From contig JBOFYV010000058.1 of the NCBI GenBank assembly GCA_051654865.1, positions 1-18,396 of the forward strand: 18,396 bases of DNA. Reading direction: 5' to 3'. This document shows positions 5,953 to 12,336 of this stretch, piece after piece. A program made the translations under genes and the position numbers. Within the stretch, counting starts at the first letter, position 1. Every line of letters begins with the position of its first letter. The notes below the pieces were generated by a model. It was not told the origin of the DNA. It saw only the letters and a list, made by a program, of their open reading frames with translations, and did not search any database. The DNA comes from JBOFOR01 sp051654865. Its GTDB lineage: Bacteria; Bacillota; Clostridia; Peptostreptococcales; Peptostreptococcaceae.

Positions 5953-7116
5953 TTGTCACAAATAAATAGATTGTATAGAAATTTTATTATTTTACAAGAA
6001 GATGAAAGGGGTCACTCAAATTCAAACGACAAAACCTTATCAGGATATTCAAAGATAGAAGCTAAAGGAGATAAATGTAAAATATCTTTTTATGCTCAAA
6101 ATCTTAGAAATGATAGTGGTGATTATTCTATTATGCTTATTTGCAATAAAAAGGATGTTAAAAAGCTTATAGATTTAGGGAAAATCACTATTTCAGAAGG
6201 TGGAAAAGCAGAGATTACAAGAGAATACTTTGTTGACAACATAGCTGGGTTAGACTTATCTTTTGATAAAATATCAGGAGCAGCTATAGCTAAGATGAGG
6301 GATGGAGTTCCTATATTTATAATGTGTGGTTTTATAAATGGGGAACAACCAACAGATAATTGGAAAAATTATAAGATAATAAAATCATCAGATGGCTCAA
6401 AGCAAAGTAAATCAAGACCAGATATCGAAGTTAAAGAAAGTGATAAGAGAAAAGATAAAAAGAAACATGAGAATAAGAAGGTAGAAGAAGTTATAAGTAC
6501 AGAACATGAAGAAGAAATATCACAACAAGATACTGAGGATTTAGTAAAAGAAGAAGAAAGAAAAGAAGAAGAAATAAAAGAAGAGGAAAGAAACGAAGAA
6601 GAAATAGAAGACATGGATAGAAAGAAATCTAAAAAATCTAATGATTTTGATGAGTATGAAGCTGAAATAAAAAAATCAACAGATGCTTTTGAAATAAACG
6701 GTAGCGTTGGTGAGTATTTTGAGGGGATTGCAAGAGGATTTGAGCATCGTAAAGATGCATATAGTGAAATAAAGCATTGTAAGTGGTATCAAGTTCCTGT
6801 TAATGACTTATACGAAATGTGTAATATGTCAAATTATAATAAATATACAGTTGCATATTATCCAATGTTGAACTATTATCCATATATAAGAAAACATGGG
6901 CATTTCATGTTAGGTTATAAATGTGATAAGGAAGGAAACTTAAGGTATATTGTATATGGAGTTCCAGGAAAGAAAGATAGAGAAGAGCAACCATATGAAG
7001 GAAAAACAGGATTTGTTACATGGATAAGTGATGACGATGAAAATAGAGATGGTATGGGATGCTGGTTAATGTTCTATGACTTTAGGAATTCAACTGTTGT
7101 TGTTCCTATGCAATAA
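5953..7116 (+). CDS. Unrecognised clostridial protein with Glu-rich repeat linker
   Basis: I do not recognise a characterised family. The 387 residues divide into three parts. The N-terminal domain (about 1-150) is of mixed composition with predicted strands. A strongly charged Lys/Glu-rich linker (about 150-240) includes a 10-residue unit in two tandem copies at 199-218 (KEEER-KEEEI then KEEER-NEEEI). The conserved-looking C-terminal domain (about 245-387) is rich in Tyr, Trp and Gly, with NKYTVAYYPMLNYYPY, KHGHFMLGYKCD and a closing WLMFYDFRNSTVVVPMQ. There is no signal peptide or membrane segment, so it is probably cytoplasmic or, if sporulation-linked, made inside a spore compartment. The TTG start at 5953 follows ATGGAGG (5936-5942) at 10-base spacing. 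CATA-N3-TA at 5910-5918 resembles the -10 of sigma-E/sigma-K promoters, a weak hint of sporulation control. Confidence 0.7.
   Translation: MSQINRLYRNFIILQEDERGHSNSNDKTLSGYSKIEAKGDKCKISFYAQNLRNDSGDYSIMLICNKKDVKKLIDLGKITISEGGKAEITREYFVDNIAGLDLSFDKISGAAIAKMRDGVPIFIMCGFINGEQPTDNWKNYKIIKSSDGSKQSKSRPDIEVKESDKRKDKKKHENKKVEEVISTEHEEEISQQDTEDLVKEEERKEEEIKEEERNEEEIEDMDRKKSKKSNDFDEYEAEIKKSTDAFEINGSVGEYFEGIARGFEHRKDAYSEIKHCKWYQVPVNDLYEMCNMSNYNKYTVAYYPMLNYYPYIRKHGHFMLGYKCDKEGNLRYIVYGVPGKKDREEQPYEGKTGFVTWISDDDENRDGMGCWLMFYDFRNSTVVVPMQ
6547..6606 (+). repeat. 30-bp in-frame tandem repeat, two copies, coding Glu-rich linker
   Basis: Units 6547-6576 and 6577-6606 match at 28 of 30 bases by eye; the differences are GAA/GAG at codon 3 and AAA/AAC at codon 6. 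Each unit codes for ten residues rich in Glu and Lys. Purine-only repeats of this kind change copy number by slippage. Confidence 0.8.
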
Positions 7117-7152
7117 CAGCATTAGTTAGAATACAGTACTTATTTTATCCTT

Positions 7153-7707
7153 ATGAGTATAAAAATAAATAAAAATAGAATTTTTACTTTTATAATAACA
7201 GTATTCCTTATGTTATTGATCTTGTTTATGCAACAAATATTTAAAGACAATATAAAAGATTTAGCATTAAAAAACAATAATGTTAAAGGCTTTAATGAAT
7301 ATGCATTTGGGGAAAATAAATATATTATAGTTTTACCTGAAAAATGGAGCCTTGAAGAGAGATTAGAAGATGTAAATGGGGATGGATTAGAAGTAAATTT
7401 TACAGATAATTATAGTATAAAGGGAAGTATAGAAGTATTAAATGAAGTATCAAAAAATGAATATATAAGTCAGGCTTTAAAAAAATCTATAAATGATATA
7501 AAAACTTCTAATTATAGATATAATGATGAAGAGTGGATTGTATATAAATATGATACTAAAAAATTAGGACGTGATTTTGAAAATATTATTTATTTAAAAG
7601 AATACTCTGAGGAAAAGCTTCTTATAGTTAATTTTGAAGTTGAACAAAATAAATATAAACCTAGTATTAATGTAGTATTTGATGAGATAGCATTAAGATG
7701 TAAGTAG
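7153..7707 (+). CDS. Membrane-anchored small protein of unknown function
   Basis: The function is not recognised. The 184-residue product has a short basic N-terminus (KINKNR), one hydrophobic segment at about 10-30 acting as signal anchor, and an extracytoplasmic domain of roughly 150 residues. The pattern there (YIIVLPEKWSLEE, IKGSIEVLNE, YKYDTKKLG, LLIVNFEVEQ) looks like a small alpha/beta domain rather than an enzyme. No catalytic motif, lipobox or cysteine cluster is visible. The ATG at 7153 has no recognisable Shine-Dalgarno; upstream bases read TATTTTATCCTT. It begins 36 bases after the previous gene with no terminator between, so cotranscription is likely. A role at the cell envelope is inferred only from the anchor. 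Confidence 0.7.
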   Translation: MSIKINKNRIFTFIITVFLMLLILFMQQIFKDNIKDLALKNNNVKGFNEYAFGENKYIIVLPEKWSLEERLEDVNGDGLEVNFTDNYSIKGSIEVLNEVSKNEYISQALKKSINDIKTSNYRYNDEEWIVYKYDTKKLGRDFENIIYLKEYSEEKLLIVNFEVEQNKYKPSINVVFDEIALRCK

Positions 7708-7721
7708 GTTTATAATAAAAT

Positions 7722-7750
7722 TTGCCATTAAAGAATTAAAGTATTATAAT
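7722..7750 (+). promoter_or_regulatory. Sigma-A promoter of the lipoprotein-mrp operon
   Basis: TTGCCA (7722-7727) and a perfect TATAAT (7745-7750) are separated by exactly 17 bases. Transcription should start near 7757, which falls inside the inverted repeat that begins at 7751. Confidence 0.7.
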
Positions 7751-7776
7751 TTAGGGGAAGCGTTAGCTTCTCCTAA
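7751..7776. promoter_or_regulatory. Inverted repeat abutting the -10 box, candidate operator
   Basis: TTAGGGGAAGC (7751-7761) and GCTTCTCCTAA (7766-7776) pair over 11 positions with one G-U, around GTTA. No U-run follows, so it is a poor terminator for the gene upstream. Its position directly after TATAAT, spanning the predicted start of transcription, suits a repressor site or a 5'-end stem-loop. Confidence 0.5.
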
Positions 7777-7825
7777 TTGCTTATATAGACATATTAAGGT
7801 TCTTTTATTAAGGAGGCTGTTACTT

Positions 7826-8650
7826 TTGAAAAAGAAAAAAAAATATATAGCATTAGTGGTTACTTTGCTATTAGTTTTTAACTTCACTGGGTGTGATGCA
7901 TTAAATTTAGGAACACGAAATGAATATTTTGAATATTTAAACACAGGGAAAATTGAAAAAATAAGCATTCAAAGTGTTAGAGATCCAGGGTTTAAATTTA
8001 TAGTTACTGAATCAAAGGCAATAGATGATATTTATCAACTATTATCTAAGGCTAAAGTAAGTGAAAGCAAGGCAGAGTTAAACCCAGATTATGTGTTTGA
8101 AATTAAAATGGGGGATGAAGTAAAAAAGTTTAACTACGTAGTTGGTGCATATGATGGTAATTTTTATGATGAAAGCATGAGCTTTACTGTATCTAAGAGA
8201 TTAGATGAAGGTATAATACAAAATTTATCTTTCATAAGAAAGCCAAGAGACTTTGAATATATTTATTACAATTCTATATTAGAAGTACTAAACATGACAA
8301 AAGGTGAACTGAAAAATGGGGAATATAAAGTAGGTATAGATATACAGGGAGATATAGATTGTTTAAAATATGTATTTTCTACAGATGTAGAAGATTTTCT
8401 AAAAAAAGCAAGAAAGATTACTCCTAATGTAGAACTTGTTGACAATAATAGTAATGAATTTGATGTTGTCTTTACTATAAAAAATAGAGGATACGATAGT
8501 ACAACATATAAAACTAATATTTCAGTAGATAATAAAAGGGATAAAATTCAAAGATATTATTATGTATTAGGAATAAATGAGTTTAAAGAGTGGAATATCG
8601 AAGTATTTGATGATGATACTATCCCGCAAGCAGTAAAACAAAATTGGTAA
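7826..8650 (+). CDS. Putative lipoprotein of unknown function
   Basis: The product (274 residues) carries a lipoprotein signal: a lysine-rich start, a hydrophobic core (LVVTLLLVFNF) and a lipobox-like FTGC with the lipidated cysteine at C23, so the mature protein should sit on the outer face of the membrane. The mature part shows two similar-sized alpha/beta stretches (about 40-135 and 140-270) but no motif I can assign. The TTG start at 7826 follows AAGGAGG (7810-7816) at 9-base spacing. The stop is 12 bases before the start of the Mrp/NBP35-like ATPase, so the two share a transcript driven from the promoter at 7722-7750. Whether the pairing is functional cannot be told from sequence. Confidence 0.78.
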   Translation: MKKKKKYIALVVTLLLVFNFTGCDALNLGTRNEYFEYLNTGKIEKISIQSVRDPGFKFIVTESKAIDDIYQLLSKAKVSESKAELNPDYVFEIKMGDEVKKFNYVVGAYDGNFYDESMSFTVSKRLDEGIIQNLSFIRKPRDFEYIYYNSILEVLNMTKGELKNGEYKVGIDIQGDIDCLKYVFSTDVEDFLKKARKITPNVELVDNNSNEFDVVFTIKNRGYDSTTYKTNISVDNKRDKIQRYYYVLGINEFKEWNIEVFDDDTIPQAVKQNW

Positions 8651-8662
8651 AGGAGATTTGTA

Positions 8663-9505
8663 ATGGGAAATTGTTCAACTTGTCCTAGTAAAGGTACTTG
8701 TAAGACAAAGGACACAAGTTCAAAAGATATGTGTAGTAAAATAGTACCTAAATATGGTGAGATAAAAAATGTAATAGGAATAATAAGTGGAAAAGGTGGA
8801 GTCGGAAAATCTACTGTAACAGGTATATTAGCAAGTACACTTAGAAGAAAAGGATATAAAGTAGGAGTATTAGATGCAGATATTACAGGTCCATCTATGC
8901 CAAGGTTTTTTGGAATAAATGAAAAAAGAGCGAGCATACAACCTATAAGTGAAACTCAAATGAAGTATTATCCTGTTCAAACTAATAGTGGAATAGAAGT
9001 AATGTCTATGAATTTACTAATTCCAAATGAAGATGAGCCAGTTATATGGAGAGGTCCGGTAGTAACTAGTATGCTTACTCAAATGTTTACCGACACTAGC
9101 TGGAGTGATTTAGATTACTTATTAATAGATATGCCTCCAGGAACATCAGATATTACATTAACAATAATGCAAAGCTTACCTTTAACGGAGCTTATAGTTG
9201 TATCAACACCTCAAGATATGGTATCTATGATAGTTAAAAAGGTTGTTGTTATGGCAAACAAGATGGACGTTAAAGTAAGAGGTGTTATAGAAAATATGGC
9301 ATATATAAATTGTCCAGGATGTGATACAAAGGTAAAAGTATTTAGCAAGAAATCATCAGAAGAGCATGCAGAGTATTTAGATTTACCTTTATTAGGGGAA
9401 TTGCCTATAAATATAGATTTAACAGAAGCCTTAGAGATTGGAAAAGCAGAAGAATATGTAAGGGATAATGATTTGTATTCATTAATATTTGAAGCTATTT
9501 ACTAG
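8663..9505 (+). CDS. Mrp/NBP35-family Fe-S cluster carrier ATPase
   Basis: Proteins of this family (Mrp, ApbC, NBP35) bind a bridging 4Fe-4S cluster between two subunits and pass it to target apoproteins, driven by ATP. The 280-residue product has the deviant Walker A SGKGGVGKST (42-51), the switch region VLDADITGPSMPRFFG, and the LIDMPPGTSD Walker B-like segment. The bridging cluster site is CPGC at C217/C220. An additional N-terminal cysteine cluster (C4, C7, C13, C24) recalls the ferredoxin-like N-terminal site of NBP35 rather than plain Mrp, though its spacing differs from the eukaryotic motif. ATG 8663 has AAAGGAG at 8-base spacing. Its neighbours are a lipoprotein upstream and a ferredoxin downstream. 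Many Fe-S enzymes of an anaerobe could be clients. Confidence 0.92.
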   Translation: MGNCSTCPSKGTCKTKDTSSKDMCSKIVPKYGEIKNVIGIISGKGGVGKSTVTGILASTLRRKGYKVGVLDADITGPSMPRFFGINEKRASIQPISETQMKYYPVQTNSGIEVMSMNLLIPNEDEPVIWRGPVVTSMLTQMFTDTSWSDLDYLLIDMPPGTSDITLTIMQSLPLTELIVVSTPQDMVSMIVKKVVVMANKMDVKVRGVIENMAYINCPGCDTKVKVFSKKSSEEHAEYLDLPLLGELPINIDLTEALEIGKAEEYVRDNDLYSLIFEAIY

Positions 9506-9574
9506 GTGAATACATAACTAATCGTTAATAAGGAAATAATAAAAGTGAATTTTATTATGAAAGGAAGATTAGTT

Positions 9575-9763
9575 ATGAAAGCAAATGTAGATAAAGATAC
9601 TTGTATAGGATGTGGATTATGTCCATCTGTTTGTCCAGAGGTTTTTGATATGGATGACGATGGAAAGGCAGTAGCAAAGTGTCCAGAAGTGCCAGCAGGT
9701 AAAGAAGATGAAGCTAGAGATGCTGAGGCAAGTTGTCCTGTAAGCGCAATTGCAATATCTTAA
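9575..9763 (+). CDS. 4Fe-4S ferredoxin
   Basis: This 62-residue electron carrier has one cluster site: C10-x2-C13-x2-C16 with the remote C54 in SCPVSAI. Two more cysteines, C20 and C36, match positions that form a disulfide in some monocluster ferredoxins (such as those of Thermotoga and Desulfovibrio), so a single low-potential cluster is likely. The fold is rich in Asp and Glu, as usual for ferredoxins. I chose ATG 9575 because AAAGGAAG (9559-9566) lies 8 bases upstream; an in-frame GTG at 9545 has no ribosome site and would add ten residues foreign to the family. It lies 69 bases after the mrp-like gene with no terminator between, so it may be read from that operon. A bidirectional terminator follows. 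Confidence 0.93.
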   Translation: MKANVDKDTCIGCGLCPSVCPEVFDMDDDGKAVAKCPEVPAGKEDEARDAEASCPVSAIAIS

Positions 9764-9765
9764 TG

Positions 9766-9809
9766 AAAAAAAAGAGATGACTGATTTTATCAGACATCTC
9801 TCTTTTTTT
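9766..9809. terminator. Bidirectional terminator between convergent genes
   Basis: AGAGATG (9773-9779) pairs with CATCTCT (9795-9801), and CTGAT (9781-9785) with ATCAG (9789-9793), separated by an A-A mismatch, around TTT. An A-run precedes (9766-9773) and a T-run follows (9803-9809), so it works on both strands: for the ferredoxin on + and the 68-residue protein on -, whose stop codon lies in the T-run. Confidence 0.9.
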
Positions 9810-10014
9810 AGAAAAAGTCCATTAATTTATCTTGGCATATTACAGTTTGATGATTATTACAAGATCCAAAACTGCCAGAATGAGATGATAAATTAACTAT
9901 AGAACCTATTGATGTAAAGTTACTGACTTCAGTTATGGGAACTCTTATAATGGAATCATCTTCTAAAGCTACGAATGCTTCAAAGTCAGTATAATCGAGT
10001 ACTTTACCTTTCAA
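9808..10014 (-). CDS. Conserved-looking small protein of unknown function (68 residues)
   Basis: The function is not known. The N-terminal half (MKGKVLDYTDFEAFVALEDD, then SIIRVPITEV and IGSIVNL) alternates like a small beta-barrel, perhaps an OB or SH3-like fold. It is followed by a Ser/Gly/Asn-rich stretch with two cysteines (SHSGSFGSCNNHQTVICQ) and the end DKLMDFF. No membrane segment is seen. The TTG start at 10014 (reverse strand) is preceded by AGGTGG, a fair ribosome site at about 8 bases. Downstream it shares the bidirectional terminator; upstream the terminator of the degV gene separates it, so it should have its own promoter. A possible TTGCAC-N17-TATTAT lies there but would place the transcript start in the ribosome site. 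Confidence 0.6.
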   Translation of the reverse strand: MKGKVLDYTDFEAFVALEDDSIIRVPITEVSNFTSIGSIVNLSSHSGSFGSCNNHQTVICQDKLMDFF

Positions 10015-10074
10015 ATTAACACCACCTAATAATAATTAATATAATTAGTTTGTGCAAAAAAATATATATAATTC

Positions 10075-10108
10075 AAAAAAGACTTTGGTGTTATTCAAAG
10101 TCTTTTTT
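10075..10108 (-). terminator. Rho-independent terminator of the degV-family gene
   Basis: Read on the - strand, GACTTTG and CAAAGTC (10096-10102 and 10081-10087) form a perfect 7-bp stem around an 8-base loop, followed by six U residues (complement of 10075-10080). The stop codon lies in the flanking A/T arm. Confidence 0.92.
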
Positions 10109-10952
10109 AGTCAACCTTTTGAATTGCTAATCCTAATAATCCTGGACCACCATGAACACCAAGTGCTGGACTAATTTCAGATATTCCAAGGTTGATTATG
10201 TTTTTAAGTTTTGATAATGATTCTTTAAATTTTAAAGCTTCTTCTAAGGCACCACCTTGAAGAACCCACACATTACATTTACTTTCTTCTAATTCTTTTT
10301 TTAGTATTTCTGTAAGTTTTGAAATAGATTGTTTTCTTCCACGAGCTTTACAAACAGTATAATAAATCCCTTCTTCATCTACTGTTATTACAGGTTTTAG
10401 GTTAAGCATTTCACCTATAGTACCTGCTACCTTACCTATTCTGCCACCTTTTTTTAAATACTCTAAAGTATCTATAGTAAAGTACCCACTAATCTTAGAA
10501 TGAGCAATAGGTAGTTTATCTACTATTTCTTCAAATGATAGATTTTCTTTTATCATTTTAGCAACTTCTAAAGCTAAAAGTCCTTCAGGTAATGCAAGAA
10601 TTTTAGTATCGTATATATGACTAATTAAATTTGGTCTATCTTCAAGAGCTAATCTTATTGAGTTATTAGTACCTGATAAACCACTAGAAATTGTTACAGC
10701 TATTATATGAGTATATTTTTCTTCTTCTAATTTATCTAGTATTTCATTTAAGGTTTCAGTGCTAGGTAAAGAAGTTTTAGGAACTTCATTTTCTAGGTTT
10801 TTATATACATAGTCTGCTGATATATCTATTTTATCTTGAAACTCACCATTTGAGTAAATTAATCTTAAAGGTAATAAATGAATGTTGTTACTTTTTAACG
10901 TTTCTAATGATAGGTCACATGCACTATCAGTTAATAAAGCAATTTTTTGCAA
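10107..10952 (-). CDS. DegV-family fatty-acid-binding protein (FakB-like)
   Basis: DegV/FakB proteins bind one fatty acid and present it to the FakA kinase, so that exogenous or recycled fatty acids enter phospholipid synthesis as acyl-phosphate. The 281-residue product is full length. It has the N-terminal TDSACDLS (8-15), the ligand loop TSLPS (60-64), the SSGLSGT loop (89-95), the KKGGRIG turn (167-173), LKPVI (185-189) and ARGRK (203-207), all typical. The TTG start at 10952 follows AAGGAG at 8-base spacing on the reverse strand, and a promoter sits at 10994-11021. No fakA-like kinase gene is nearby, so the partner must be elsewhere. Ligand preference cannot be read from sequence. Confidence 0.93.
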   Translation of the reverse strand: MQKIALLTDSACDLSLETLKSNNIHLLPLRLIYSNGEFQDKIDISADYVYKNLENEVPKTSLPSTETLNEILDKLEEEKYTHIIAVTISSGLSGTNNSIRLALEDRPNLISHIYDTKILALPEGLLALEVAKMIKENLSFEEIVDKLPIAHSKISGYFTIDTLEYLKKGGRIGKVAGTIGEMLNLKPVITVDEEGIYYTVCKARGRKQSISKLTEILKKELEESKCNVWVLQGGALEEALKFKESLSKLKNIINLGISEISPALGVHGGPGLLGLAIQKVD

Positions 10953-10993
10953 TTAAATCACTCCTTATATACATATAATTACATTTAGTATTA

Positions 10994-11021
10994 ATTATAT
11001 CACAACTGGTATATATATCAA
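10994..11021 (-). promoter_or_regulatory. Sigma-A promoter of the degV-family gene
   Basis: On the - strand, TTGATA (complement of 11016-11021) and a perfect TATAAT (complement of 10994-10999) are 16 bases apart, about 40 bases upstream of the start codon. Confidence 0.7.
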
Positions 11022-11038
11022 TACTTCTAAACGTTAAT

Positions 11039-11064
11039 AAAAAGGCTAAAAACTTAGCCTTTTT
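11039..11064 (-). terminator. Rho-independent terminator of the YerB-like gene
   Basis: GGCTAA (11044-11049) and TTAGCC (11054-11059) form a 6-bp stem around a 4-base loop, flanked by AAAAA and TTTTT runs that extend it. Read on the - strand, the U-run follows the stem, just after the stop codon at 11067. Confidence 0.88.
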
Positions 11065-11066
11065 GT

Positions 11067-12068
11067 CTAGTTAAATGTTAAATTAGTATTATTATCTACT
11101 ATGTGCCAAATTGTTTTTCCTTCAGATAATGGCACTATCTTTCCTTCATAATCATATAATGTTGTTTTAGAATCTGTTGAATTTTTTTTCCAAAGTACAT
11201 TTATATAACGTCCATTTGAAAATACATAACCTTCTCCTTCTCCTACTAAGGCTACATTTAAATGAGTATTATCATTTTGAAGAGTTATGTTTGTCTTTTG
11301 TATTACTACATTAGAAAACGTAAGTGGTTTATTAGTTAATGCATCTAATGCTAATTCATCATCCATAGATTTTGTATATAAGCCATTTTTAAATGTATAG
11401 GATGTATTGTAACTACTATTTAAATTAATGCTTATGTTTGAAATAGTAGCTAGTGAGTCATTTTCGTAATAGCTATTATCAAATTCTGAAAATCTTTTAG
11501 CATCATAGTTAAAGTTTTTATCATTTATAGATTTAATTATATTTTCGGAAGATGTATATAAGTTATGCGGAGCATTTCTACTAGTGTCTCTCCAAAAATA
11601 TGATCCATTTGATATTTCATTTATACTCATTATAGATGAATCATTAGAAATACTAGCCAAGGCTTCAGCAGATCCACCACAGTGGGCAAAAGCTAAGTTA
11701 TTCTCAAGAGCTAAATCTATAAAATAAGGCCTAACACTTCTTACAGGTCCAATTGTTTCAGGCATATCAGAATAGAATAATGCCATAAACCTAGGGATTC
11801 CCCCTTCAGCAGATGTTTCATAAACTATATCTGCAAAAGATAATCCACTTTGAGGTCTAGCGTAAACTGAATTTTCTATCATGACCATAAAAGGAATATT
11901 GTTATTATATGATTCTAATGGAATTTCTTCACCAGTATAATAGGAATAAGTAGAAGTGGAAGATTCACTTTGATTAGATGTACTAATATTTTCTTCTTCT
12001 GTTTGTGTAGAACATGCTACTAGATTTAAGGATAGTAATAGTGAAAATGCAATTAACTTTTTTCTCAT
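11067..12068 (-). CDS. YerB-like lipoprotein, DUF3048 domain
   Basis: This 333-residue protein matches the DUF3048/YerB family of Firmicute surface lipoproteins, whose biochemical role is unsettled. The signal peptide (MRKKLIAFSLLLSLNLVAC) ends in the lipobox LVAC with C19 lipidated, followed by a Ser/Thr/Glu-rich spacer (20-48). The DUF3048 domain spans about 55-200, with MVMIENSVYARPQSGL, ADIVYETSAEGGIPR and the characteristic IGPVRSVRPYF; the C-terminal half (about 230-333) carries the second part of the family fold, ending in a conserved WHIVD. I chose ATG 12068 because GGGAG lies just upstream and the signal peptide begins there. The open frame continues upstream to 12230, but that part codes for a low-complexity Asn/Phe/Ile run with no ribosome site. 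Confidence 0.9.
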   Translation of the reverse strand: MRKKLIAFSLLLSLNLVACSTQTEEENISTSNQSESSTSTYSYYTGEEIPLESYNNNIPFMVMIENSVYARPQSGLSFADIVYETSAEGGIPRFMALFYSDMPETIGPVRSVRPYFIDLALENNLAFAHCGGSAEALASISNDSSIMSINEISNGSYFWRDTSRNAPHNLYTSSENIIKSINDKNFNYDAKRFSEFDNSYYENDSLATISNISINLNSSYNTSYTFKNGLYTKSMDDELALDALTNKPLTFSNVVIQKTNITLQNDNTHLNVALVGEGEGYVFSNGRYINVLWKKNSTDSKTTLYDYEGKIVPLSEGKTIWHIVDNNTNLTFN

Positions 12069-12257
12069 AAATTTCACTCCCTTTTTAATTTTAAAAAGAT
12101 TATTATAATTAATATTATTATCTATAATAAGAAAATTATGTATATTTTGTGATTTTAAAAATACATTTAAAAAATTATGTTTATTTAAAAAAGGGTAAAA
12201 AATGAAGATATATTGATATAAATTAAGCACAAGTTAAAGAAGTTAATCCTAGCATCT

Positions 12258-12286
12258 TTGATGTGAAAAAGGTAATGGAGTATAAT
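12258..12286 (+). promoter_or_regulatory. Sigma-A promoter of nrdD
   Basis: TTGATG (12258-12263) and a perfect TATAAT (12281-12286) have the ideal 17-base spacing. Transcription would begin near 12293, about 44 bases before the chosen start codon. Confidence 0.75.
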
Positions 12287-12304
12287 AGTTACTATCGAAT
12301 TAAA

Positions 12305-12320
12305 ATACAAGATATTGTGT
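12305..12320. promoter_or_regulatory. NrdR box in the nrdD leader
   Basis: ATACAAGATATTGTGT matches 14 of 16 positions of the NrdR-box consensus acaCwATATaTwGtgt by hand alignment. It lies about 12 to 27 bases downstream of the predicted start of transcription and just before the ribosome site. NrdR is the ATP/dATP-sensing repressor of ribonucleotide reductase genes. A second box would normally lie about 31-32 bases away; the sequence over the -10 (12275-12290) is only a weak match. Confidence 0.65.
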
Positions 12321-12336
12321 AACGGGGGTTATGTTA

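Noticed and set aside
6547..6606. Short regular repeat as part of a CRISPR array
   Set aside because: Only two directly adjacent units without spacers, in frame within a coding region.
9545..9574. GTG start giving a ferredoxin ten residues longer
   Set aside because: No Shine-Dalgarno before the GTG; ATG 9575 has AAAGGAAG at proper spacing and gives the standard ferredoxin length.
12069..12230. In-frame N-terminal extension of the YerB-like lipoprotein
   Set aside because: It is low-complexity Asn/Phe/Ile sequence from A/T-rich DNA with no ribosome site, and it would bury the lipoprotein signal peptide. ATG 12068 has GGGAG upstream.
12331..12336. Upstream ATG for nrdD
   Set aside because: Only 2 bases separate it from GGGGG, while ATG 12337 has 8-base spacing; the protein differs by two residues only.
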